Shown piece by piece: positions 1 to 6,012 of a stretch of 6,668 bases of DNA. The position numbers and the translations under genes are program-made. Source of the DNA: Alphaproteobacteria bacterium (GTDB lineage: Bacteria > Pseudomonadota > Alphaproteobacteria > Sphingomonadales > Emcibacteraceae). The notes below the pieces were generated by a model. The model saw only the letters and a list, made by a program, of their open reading frames with translations, was not told where the DNA came from and searched no databases. The first letter of the stretch is position 1. Each line of letters begins with the position of its first letter. The stretch spans positions 1 to 6,668 of the forward strand of contig JAUILB010000160.1 of the NCBI GenBank assembly GCA_030432815.1, given 5' to 3'.

Positions 1-62
1 TGCCATTCTTTGAAATTGATGATGCAGAACGCGCACCAGTGAATGCGTCAGATATTCTTTAG
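1..62 (+). CDS. Probable LemA family protein, C-terminal end only (partial)
   Basis: An open frame enters from the left edge and ends with TAG at 60-62, giving 19 readable residues that end ...ERAPVNASDIL. A Phe-rich PFFEIDDAERAP stretch resembles the usual C-terminal tail of LemA proteins, where a Tyr-Phe-Glu segment is followed by an acidic/Ala stretch and a short hydrophobic end. The next gene is a DUF3137 protein, a common genomic partner of LemA genes, which supports the call. LemA proteins are membrane-anchored with a helical periplasmic domain; their role is poorly understood. With so few residues the assignment rests largely on context. The gene 5' end lies outside the window. Confidence 0.55.
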   Translation, partial: PFFEIDDAERAPVNASDIL

Positions 63-74
63 GTTCAATCACCC

Positions 75-1004
75 ATGAATTTCGAGGACTTGTCTGAAAA
101 ACTTAACGGTTTTAATGACTATTATGAACGTGATTTAAAAGAGGTCCTCGCGGATATTGAGATCAGACGCAAAAAAGCCTTCCAAAATTTTTTAACAGCA
201 GGCGCAATAATTGCTCTCATAGCTATTGTTTTTTTGATTTTGACAAATGCTAATGCTCCGATCGTTGCTATTGGGATAGGTGGATTAATTGTTCTGGCAT
301 ATTTTTACTCGAAAGTTTTAAATTTGAGACGTAGAGCCAAGCTCAGCGTATTACCAATCATTTGTGACTATCTTGAGTTTGAATATAGTTACGCGCCAAG
401 GATAAATTTATTGGCAAAGTTTAGGGGCCTAGCATTGATTCCGTCCTATGACGAAGAGGAACGTGAAGATGAGATTTCTGGATCCCTTAAGGAGGTGGAC
501 TTCTGGTTGCAGGAGGTCAAGTTGATTGAAGTTAAGCAGGAGGAAGACGGTGAGTCGCTAACCACTGTATTTAAAGGTCTTCTTTGCCATTTTGATTTCC
601 ATAAAAGTTTTAAAGGGACGACCATTGGGCGTAAGGACTTTACGGCCTTGGGCAATTTTTTTTCAGGATTTACAACATCCGGCGAACGTGTGAAATTGGA
701 AGATCCGGAATTTGAAAATAAATTTGAAGTATTCTCTACTGATCAGATTGAAGCTAGGTATCTGCTTACTCCTGGATTTATGCAACGGGTATTGGACTTA
801 CTTCGAATTCCCGACATAAAGCATGTTCAATTTGCCTTTGATGATGGGAAATTTTACATGGCGATTGAAAGCCCGAAAAAGTTTTTTGAAGGGGGTGATG
901 TTAATCTAAATGAACCGGAATATGTGCAAAATATTATCAATGACATTGCCCTTGTTTTTGATGTGGTTAGAACCCTGAATCTCACTCAGGTGACAAAAGT
1001 ATAA
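75..1004 (+). CDS. DUF3137 domain membrane protein
   Basis: This is a 309-residue protein of unknown function. An N-terminal cytosolic helix-prone, charged segment (residues 1-38) is followed by two hydrophobic helices (about 40-57 and 61-78) forming a hairpin, then a basic LRRRAK stop (84-89) and a long soluble domain to the end. The block at 206-242, with VKLEDPEFENKFEV then STDQIEARYLLTPGFM, is the recognisable core of DUF3137 proteins. The ATG at 75 is 12 bp after the upstream LemA-like stop; the only Shine-Dalgarno match is a weak AGG at 61-63 overlapping that stop, so expression probably depends on coupling or an operon transcript. The gene is visibly more AT-rich than the aminotransferase gene to its right. 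No catalytic motif is evident. Family assignment is fairly secure; biochemical function is unknown. Confidence 0.85.
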   Translation: MNFEDLSEKLNGFNDYYERDLKEVLADIEIRRKKAFQNFLTAGAIIALIAIVFLILTNANAPIVAIGIGGLIVLAYFYSKVLNLRRRAKLSVLPIICDYLEFEYSYAPRINLLAKFRGLALIPSYDEEEREDEISGSLKEVDFWLQEVKLIEVKQEEDGESLTTVFKGLLCHFDFHKSFKGTTIGRKDFTALGNFFSGFTTSGERVKLEDPEFENKFEVFSTDQIEARYLLTPGFMQRVLDLLRIPDIKHVQFAFDDGKFYMAIESPKKFFEGGDVNLNEPEYVQNIINDIALVFDVVRTLNLTQVTKV

Positions 1005-1023
1005 AGAATAAAATTTAATGCCT

Positions 1024-1051
1024 TTGATAAATATGTATTAATTATTATCTA
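1024..1051 (+). promoter_or_regulatory. Possible sigma70 promoter for the aminotransferase-CYTH unit
   Basis: In the 80-bp intergenic stretch a TTGATA (1024-1029) and a TATCTA (1046-1051) are separated by 16 bp, upstream of the ATG at 1085. A 6-bp inverted repeat, ATTATT at 1041-1046 and AATAAT at 1055-1060, overlaps the -10 element. The surrounding DNA is extremely AT-rich, so chance matches are easy and alternative -10 boxes (for example TATAAA at 1050-1055) exist. No hairpin with a U-run is seen after the DUF3137 stop, so read-through from upstream remains possible. Confidence 0.3.
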
Positions 1052-1073
1052 TAAAATAATCAAAAATATAATC

Positions 1074-1077
1074 AGGA
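1074..1077 (+). promoter_or_regulatory. Ribosome binding site of the aminotransferase gene
   Basis: AGGA lies 7 bp before the ATG at 1085. It is the only purine-rich match at suitable distance and supports that start, which also gives the N-terminus expected for the family. Confidence 0.6.
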
Positions 1078-1084
1078 AAAAATA

Positions 1085-2218
1085 ATGCTCACATGCCAGA
1101 AAGAACTTTTTGATATCCCGGATGGGGTGACGTATCTGAATGCCGCTTATATGGGGCCGCTGACCAAACGGGCGGCGGATGTTGGCCGCGCGGCCGTGGA
1201 GAAAAAATTAAATCCCTGGTCGATCGCGATCAGCGATTTTTTTGAACTGCCAAACCGGGTTTACGAATTGTCAGCAAGGATGATTGATGCAAACCCGTCG
1301 GATATGGCGATTGTGCCGTCCGTATCATACGGTACAGCGATTGCCGCGAAAAACACTCCTGTTGCAGCAGGACAGAATATTGTCGTAATGGCCGATCAGT
1401 TCCCGTCAAATGTATATCCGTGGATTAAGCTGGCAGAAGAAAACAATGCCGAAGTCATAACCGTTCCCTGGCCCGGTGACGGTGATTGGACGGCGGCAAT
1501 ACTGGCAGCGATCAATGAAAAAACGGCGATTGTTGCAAGCGCCAATGCCCATTGGACCAACGGTACGCTGATTGATGTGGTGGCACTGGGAAGAAAAGCC
1601 CGTTCCGTCGGGGCGGCGCTGGTGCTTGACCTTACACAGACATTGGGCGTTGTGCCCTTTTCAGTAAAGGAAGTTGATCCCGATTATATGGTGGTTGGCT
1701 CCTATAAATGGCTACTGGGGCCATATTCATTCGGTTTTATGTATGTGGCCCTGCGAAACCAGGGTGGTAAGCCCATTGAGGAAAGCTGGATCACGAGGGA
1801 AGGGGCCGAAGATTTCACCCGCCTTGTGGATTATAAGGAAGGCTACGAAACAGGTGCGCGCCGTTTTGATATGGGTGAAAAAAGCAATTTCATTCATGCG
1901 CCGATTGCGGCGGAAGCCTTGTCGCTTATTCTTGATCTTGGGGTTGATAATATTGCGGCCTATCTAAGAACACTGACTGATCATATTGCGGGTAGTGCCC
2001 GTGCTATGGGTTTGAATGTGGCTGATGATGATAAACGGGTTCCAAACCTGATCGGGATTAATTTTGCGGGCGGGGTGCCTGGTCATATTGCCTCGGCACT
2101 TGCAGCAGAAAAAATATTTGTCAGTATTCGTGGTGACAGCATCCGTGTATCACCACATATTTATAATGACAAAGCAGATATTGAGCGTTTGTTTGATGTG
2201 CTAAAAAAGGAGCTTTGA
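1085..2218 (+). CDS. Class-V aminotransferase-fold PLP-dependent enzyme
   Basis: This 377-residue cytosolic enzyme belongs to the fold-type I, class-V group that includes cysteine desulfurases, isopenicillin N epimerase-like proteins and related lyases/transaminases. Visible PLP-site features are HWTNG at 156-160 (His156 stacking on the cofactor), Asp182 in LDLTQTLG (pairs with the pyridine nitrogen) with Gln185, and the Schiff-base lysine Lys208 in GSYKWLLGPYSFGF. The N-terminal TYLNAAYMGP block (16-25) is typical of a widespread, mostly uncharacterised subgroup. There is no Cys loop that would mark a SufS/IscS desulfurase, so that role is unlikely. Length is normal. It is the first gene of a two-gene unit; its last codons contain the ribosome binding site for the downstream CYTH gene and the frames may overlap. 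The substrate cannot be told from sequence. Confidence 0.9.
   Translation: MLTCQKELFDIPDGVTYLNAAYMGPLTKRAADVGRAAVEKKLNPWSIAISDFFELPNRVYELSARMIDANPSDMAIVPSVSYGTAIAAKNTPVAAGQNIVVMADQFPSNVYPWIKLAEENNAEVITVPWPGDGDWTAAILAAINEKTAIVASANAHWTNGTLIDVVALGRKARSVGAALVLDLTQTLGVVPFSVKEVDPDYMVVGSYKWLLGPYSFGFMYVALRNQGGKPIEESWITREGAEDFTRLVDYKEGYETGARRFDMGEKSNFIHAPIAAEALSLILDLGVDNIAAYLRTLTDHIAGSARAMGLNVADDDKRVPNLIGINFAGGVPGHIASALAAEKIFVSIRGDSIRVSPHIYNDKADIERLFDVLKKEL
2207..2212 (+). promoter_or_regulatory. Ribosome binding site deciding the TTG start of the CYTH gene
   Basis: AAGGAG sits inside the last codons of the aminotransferase gene. It is 8 bp from the TTG at 2221 but only 2 bp from the TTG at 2215, so spacing favours 2221. 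No ATG or GTG lies between this site and the conserved GIEIERKFLV block. Confidence 0.7.
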
Positions 2219-2220
2219 TT

Positions 2221-2724
2221 TTGGCGGCGGGTATTGAAATTGAACGTAAATTTCTTGTGACCGGAAAACCGGATAGTATACCGGATAAAGTTCATAAAAT
2301 TCGGCAGGGATATGTGGCCCGCGAAGATGGCAACACGGTGCGTATTCGCCAAAGGGGAAAGCGTTATATTTTAAGCGTGAAAGCAAACCGTAGCGGTATT
2401 GGCCGTTATGAACTGGAATATGAAGTCCCGGAGGATGAAGGTGAGATCCTTTTTTCAATACTGCCTCATGCACCTATTGAAAAGGTGCGTGAAATTTACC
2501 AGTTTGGCGGCATGACATGGGAGCTTGATATTTTTTCCGGGGCAAATGAGGGGCTGATGATTGCTGAAGTGGAACTTGAAAGCGAAGATCAGCAATTTGA
2601 AATCCCGGACTGGGTGGGGCCGGAAGTCACCGGTCTTGGCAAATTTTATAATGCAAATATTGCCACCAACCCCTTTTCAGACTGGGGGATCACTTATCAG
2701 GGGCTAGTGGACAGAATGCGTTAA
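2221..2724 (+). CDS. CYTH domain protein (triphosphatase-tunnel-like)
   Basis: This 167-residue protein is a compact single-domain member of the CYTH/triphosphate tunnel metalloenzyme superfamily; bacterial relatives hydrolyse inorganic triphosphate with a divalent metal. From the TTG at 2221 the expected charged tunnel residues are all visible: the ExExK signature E6-E8-K10 in IEIERKFLV, R41 and R43 in VRIRQRG, K54, the ExExE strand E64-E66-E68, R90, D103 in WELDIF, a second ExExE at E116-E118-E120, and a C-terminal VTGLGKFYN segment (about 137-154). No extra domain such as CHAD is fused. The alternative start, TTG at 2215, would add two residues and overlap the upstream stop as TTGA, but it is too close to the ribosome binding site. 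It is co-transcribed with the PLP enzyme gene. The exact substrate (triphosphate, nucleotide or other) is inference. Confidence 0.9.
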   Translation: MAAGIEIERKFLVTGKPDSIPDKVHKIRQGYVAREDGNTVRIRQRGKRYILSVKANRSGIGRYELEYEVPEDEGEILFSILPHAPIEKVREIYQFGGMTWELDIFSGANEGLMIAEVELESEDQQFEIPDWVGPEVTGLGKFYNANIATNPFSDWGITYQGLVDRMR

Positions 2725-2729
2725 GCCAT

Positions 2730-4973
2730 TTATTTCTCACCTGCGGGCAGGTGTTCATGCAGGTATTTTGTCATATGGGTAAATAAATGAAGCTGTGTGT
2801 TTTTACCCGCACTAATACCGTGCGCCCGCATGGGATAGCTCATCATTTCAAATGGTTTGTTCAGCTCAATCAGTTTATTGGCCATATATTCCAGATTTTG
2901 ATAATGGACATTGTCATCACCCGTTCCATGAATGAGCAGCAGATTTCCTTTTAGCTGATCAGCATAATTAATAGCAGACCCCATGTAATAGGCATCTTCG
3001 TCCCCCTCCGGCAGGCCAAGATAACGTTCCTGATAAATGCTGTCATAAAGCCTCAGATCACTGATCCCCGCGACCGCGATACCGGTTTTATAAATATCGG
3101 GATATCGGGTCATGGCATCCATTGTTGATGAACCCCCGCCGCTCCATCCCCAGATGCCGACACGGTCAGCATCCAGAAAATCATATTTCTCAAGCAGGAC
3201 GGTTACCGCCTGCGACTGAACCAGTGATGATAATTGCCCGACTTTTTTATAGATGTCTTTTCGCCATTTGGCACCGCGTGGTGAGCCACCACCCTGCGTG
3301 TTAAAGCTTGCAATCACATAGCCTTGCTGTGTCAGCATGGTATGCCAAAGATAACGTGTGCCCCCCCAGCTATCGGTCACGGTGCGACCACCGGGATAAC
3401 CGTATACAAACACAAACAAAGGGTATTTTTTGCTTTCATCAAAATCAGGCGGATACATCATATAGCTGTCATGGGATGATCCGTTGGGTACGTCGGTTCT
3501 GAAAAATTCCACTTTACCGCGCTTAAGGGCACTTGCGGCCTGATGGAGGCTTTCATTAGCGACCATCACTTTTTCACTTTTATGAGCAGGAAGAGATACA
3601 AGATCAATTATCGGCGGTGTGCCGAAGCTTGAATATGTGTGAAAAGCATATTTTGCATTCGGAGCAAGATTATAACTGTGGGTGCCGTTCTGATCCTCAG
3701 GGGTCAGGCGCTCTGCTGATGGTTCACCGTTCAGGTTAACCCGGTATAAATATTGTTGCGTGGCATTTTCCGGTGAAGCAAGATAATAAACCCAGCCACC
3801 CGCTTCATCCACGTTAAGAACGCTGATTACATCATAGTCGCCATCAGTCAGTAGCCGTTCTTCCGATCCATCACGGGAGATGCGATAAAGATGGCGCCAG
3901 CCATCCTTTTCGCTGAACCATGTAAAGGATGCGCCATTTTCAAGCCAACGCATTCCGTCCGAACGCATATCAACCCATGCATCATCGCTTTCCTTTAAAA
4001 CCGTGGTAACGGCACCTGTTTCAGCATTGCCAAGCATCACATGATTAACATTCTGCAATCGGTTAAGCTGCTGAATAAGGACTTCATCAGGGCCCGCAGC
4101 CCATTGCATTTTGGCGATATAGTGCTGACGTGGATCACCGGGAACATCAAACCATGTCGTTTCGCCCCCTGTGGCTAGCACACTTCCCACACGAACGGCG
4201 GAATTTGTGGTACCCGCCTTGGGATATTGAATTGGCACCGGTTTTGAATACACATCGCTGGTATTATCCATCATGTAAAATGTTCCAACGCCTGTGGTAT
4301 CCGATTGCCAGTATGCGATCCGTTTTGAATCCGGACTCCACATAAACGCATCCCGCAGACCCAGTTCTTCTTCGTAAACCCAGTCGCCGGTTCCGTTTAC
4401 GATAAACTCATCACCATCGGTGGTAAGCGCGGTTACATCACCACTAGCGATGTTTTCGACATAGATATTATTTTCATACATATAGGCAATTTTCTGACTA
4501 TCGGGCGAAAATTTTGCGTACATAAGTGATTGCGCAGGGGCCTGGGTGCCGATCTGACGAAGGTCACCATTATCAAGGTTTAAAATCCAGTAATCACCAA
4601 ATGAATTAAGGCGGCGGAATTTGCGGGTGTTGGTCGAAATCATGATATATTTGCCGTCATCCGACCATTTATAATCGGCAATGGAAAGCGGTTTATCCGC
4701 ACCATCCGGGATAAGCCGGGTTGCGCTGATCAGTATTTCCTTTTCACCGCTAAGAGTGTTGTTTTTTACAATATCAAAACCACCATTCACATCGGTACTT
4801 TCATCAATGGTGGTGTAGCTTTCACCGCCATCAATCCATTTGCTGGAAGGCAGGCGGTCAGCACTGAAATCATCACTGTTATAAATGCGTTCAAGCGTTA
4901 ACGTGCCTTGTGCTTGCGCGGTTGCAATGAATGGCAAAGTTAAAATAAAAAGAAAAACCGATATTTTTTTCAT
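2730..4973 (-). CDS. Dipeptidyl peptidase IV-type serine peptidase (S9B), secreted
   Basis: This 747-residue enzyme removes N-terminal dipeptides, typically Xaa-Pro or Xaa-Ala, and is predicted to be periplasmic or exported. Residues 1-21 are a Sec signal peptide (MKK, hydrophobic core, cleavage near AQA/QG). A DPP IV beta-propeller spans about 60-500 and contains DWVYEEE, whose second and third glutamates (E202, E203) match the pair that binds the substrate amino terminus in DPP IV. The alpha/beta-hydrolase domain follows (about 505-747): Tyr524 in VYGYPG for the oxyanion hole, nucleophile Ser611 in GWSGGGSST, Asp686 and Asn688 in HGTGDDNVHYQN, and His718 in MRAHGI. The start at 4973 is chosen because it opens the signal peptide, has AAAGG 8 bp upstream, and follows a promoter; an in-frame ATG at 5069 would bury both. 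The Tyr usually after the nucleophile is Gly, as in a recognisable bacterial subgroup. Confidence 0.95.
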   Translation of the reverse strand: MKKISVFLFILTLPFIATAQAQGTLTLERIYNSDDFSADRLPSSKWIDGGESYTTIDESTDVNGGFDIVKNNTLSGEKEILISATRLIPDGADKPLSIADYKWSDDGKYIMISTNTRKFRRLNSFGDYWILNLDNGDLRQIGTQAPAQSLMYAKFSPDSQKIAYMYENNIYVENIASGDVTALTTDGDEFIVNGTGDWVYEEELGLRDAFMWSPDSKRIAYWQSDTTGVGTFYMMDNTSDVYSKPVPIQYPKAGTTNSAVRVGSVLATGGETTWFDVPGDPRQHYIAKMQWAAGPDEVLIQQLNRLQNVNHVMLGNAETGAVTTVLKESDDAWVDMRSDGMRWLENGASFTWFSEKDGWRHLYRISRDGSEERLLTDGDYDVISVLNVDEAGGWVYYLASPENATQQYLYRVNLNGEPSAERLTPEDQNGTHSYNLAPNAKYAFHTYSSFGTPPIIDLVSLPAHKSEKVMVANESLHQAASALKRGKVEFFRTDVPNGSSHDSYMMYPPDFDESKKYPLFVFVYGYPGGRTVTDSWGGTRYLWHTMLTQQGYVIASFNTQGGGSPRGAKWRKDIYKKVGQLSSLVQSQAVTVLLEKYDFLDADRVGIWGWSGGGSSTMDAMTRYPDIYKTGIAVAGISDLRLYDSIYQERYLGLPEGDEDAYYMGSAINYADQLKGNLLLIHGTGDDNVHYQNLEYMANKLIELNKPFEMMSYPMRAHGISAGKNTQLHLFTHMTKYLHEHLPAGEK
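2738..2753. repeat. Perfect inverted repeat at the convergent gene junction
   Basis: CACCTGC and GCAGGTG are exact reverse complements separated by GG, giving a compact stem of at least 6 bp with a CGGG-type loop. It lies in the last codons of the peptidase gene (HLPAG) and 14 bp past the CYTH stop. It could act as a bidirectional transcription barrier for the two converging units, but neither strand has a following U-run, so it is not a canonical intrinsic terminator. Confidence 0.5.
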
Positions 4974-4981
4974 AGTCAGCG

Positions 4982-4986
4982 CCTTT
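4982..4986 (-). promoter_or_regulatory. Ribosome binding site of the peptidase gene
   Basis: On the minus strand AAAGG precedes the ATG at 4973-4971 by 8 bp. It supports this start over the upstream in-frame ATG at 5069. Confidence 0.6.
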
Positions 4987-5006
4987 ATTATTTGTCTAAT
5001 TAAGCG

Positions 5007-5035
5007 ACTATAATAGTGTTTTTCCGGTTTTACAA
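5007..5035 (-). promoter_or_regulatory. Probable sigma70 promoter of the peptidase gene
   Basis: On the minus strand TTGTAA (5035-5030) and TATAGT (5012-5007) are separated by exactly 17 bp. The -10 box matches consensus at five of six positions and the -35 box at four of six. Transcription would start about 25-30 bp before the peptidase ATG. Its position between the agmatinase-type stop (5094) and the peptidase start suggests the peptidase is transcribed independently of the polyamine pair, although no terminator is visible between them. Confidence 0.5.
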
Positions 5036-5093
5036 TTAACCCGTTTACGGATACCTCATACCTGAACACGAATTCTTCTGAGTTAAATGTAAA

Positions 5094-6002
5094 CTATCTA
5101 TCACTTTTTAAATGGGCATAATTCAGAATTTTATAGGCAAGTTTTGCAGCAAGAAAATCCGGTGCATGGAAATTTTCAATTGGTGCGAGTTCATTTATAT
5201 CTGCGCCTACTATTTTTCCCACTGATGATGCGGCTTTGATAATTTTTATGGCGTCATTCCAGTAAAACCCGCCTGGTTCGGGTGTGCCAGTTGCGGGCAT
5301 CACAGAGCCGTCAAAGCCATCCAGATCGAATGTAAGATATATATTCCTGTTTTTGAGCGGTTTAACAATCTCATCTATATCCCATGTTTCGCGATCTTTT
5401 CCCCAATGAATGGTGATGCGGTTTTTATTCTGTTCCAAAAATGGTATTTCTTCGGCAGAAATGTTCCTGATACCGACGGAGACCAGCTCAACAGTTGGAT
5501 GATCCAGTACCCGCCGAAGAGCGGCGGCATGCGAATAATGCTCACCGTCATAGCCATCCCTCAAATCAGCGTGCGCGTCAAAATGTAAAACAATCAGATC
5601 ATCGAACCTGTCCAGAAAGGGTCTTATTGCACCGGGTGTTATTGAATGTTCGCCACCAAAAACAAGCGGGAATTTATTGTCGCGCAAAACTGCTTCTGTG
5701 AGACTTTGAAGCTCAGCCAATGCGTTTTCAATGTTGGCGCCATCGACAGCTTTTTCCGCCATTGTAACAATGCCATATTCCCGGAACGCCTCGCACCAGA
5801 ATTCTTCATCGAAAAGCTCTACCTGATGGCTGGCTTTAATCATTGCGCCTGGGCCAAGTGCGGTACCGCCACCATAACTGACGGACCCTTCCAGTCCAAA
5901 TGGTATAATGACTGCGCCAGCATCGTGATAGCTCACGGCATCTTCCCCTTCAAGTGCCAGAAAAGCCCGTTCAGGTTCCATTAAATCAAAAGGTGCTTTC
6001 AT
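5094..6002 (-). CDS. speB: Agmatinase/ureohydrolase family protein
   Basis: This 302-residue cytosolic enzyme belongs to the arginase/agmatinase family, which hydrolyses guanidino groups to amine plus urea with a binuclear Mn centre; E. coli SpeB is of similar length. Metal ligands are all visible: H119 in GGEHS, D142-H144-D146 in FDAHADLRD, and D226 and D228 in TFDLDGFDGS. The substrate-loop motif EHYSHAAALRR (154-164) and E271 in ADINELAP fit an agmatinase rather than an arginase. One oddity is Gly232 where the family signature normally has Pro after DGLD. The ATG at 6002 is chosen because it lies 10 bp after the stop of the DHS-like gene and begins just before family-like sequence; extending to the ATG at 6119 would overlap that gene. 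A GTGAG about 9 bp upstream is a modest ribosome binding site. Substrate may be agmatine or a guanidino-polyamine made by its neighbour. Confidence 0.9.
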   Translation of the reverse strand: MKAPFDLMEPERAFLALEGEDAVSYHDAGAVIIPFGLEGSVSYGGGTALGPGAMIKASHQVELFDEEFWCEAFREYGIVTMAEKAVDGANIENALAELQSLTEAVLRDNKFPLVFGGEHSITPGAIRPFLDRFDDLIVLHFDAHADLRDGYDGEHYSHAAALRRVLDHPTVELVSVGIRNISAEEIPFLEQNKNRITIHWGKDRETWDIDEIVKPLKNRNIYLTFDLDGFDGSVMPATGTPEPGGFYWNDAIKIIKAASSVGKIVGADINELAPIENFHAPDFLAAKLAYKILNYAHLKSDR

Positions 6003-6012
6003 GTGGACAGAC

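Noticed and set aside
656..663. Run of eight T residues in the DUF3137 gene as a programmed slippage site
   Set aside because: The frame is intact through it and conserved family sequence continues in frame afterwards; no alternative downstream frame of interest.
1018..1041. Seven-codon ATG frame in the AT-rich spacer, possible leader peptide
   Set aside because: It has no ribosome binding site, no run of regulatory codons and no attenuator hairpin; likely chance.
1058..1070. IHF-like site in the AT-rich spacer
   Set aside because: The WATCAA half matches but the TTR half does not, and such partial matches are expected in this composition.
1674..1967. 97-codon frame inside the aminotransferase gene
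   Set aside because: It is an out-of-frame shadow across the PLP-lysine region with no protein-like features.
3361..3367. Run of seven C residues in the peptidase gene as a frameshift or assembly error
   Set aside because: The peptidase frame is intact on both sides with family-like sequence, so no indel is indicated.
4974..5069. N-terminal extension of the peptidase to the ATG at 5069
   Set aside because: The extension would place 32 polar/basic residues before a clear signal peptide, and it contains the probable promoter and ribosome binding site.
5070..5093. Intrinsic terminator after the ureohydrolase gene
   Set aside because: The minus strand after the TAG has no GC-rich stem followed by a U-run, so no terminator could be supported.
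5646..5984. 112-codon plus-strand frame opposite the ureohydrolase gene
   Set aside because: It lies wholly antisense to a well-supported gene, has no recognisable domain and no convincing ribosome binding site.
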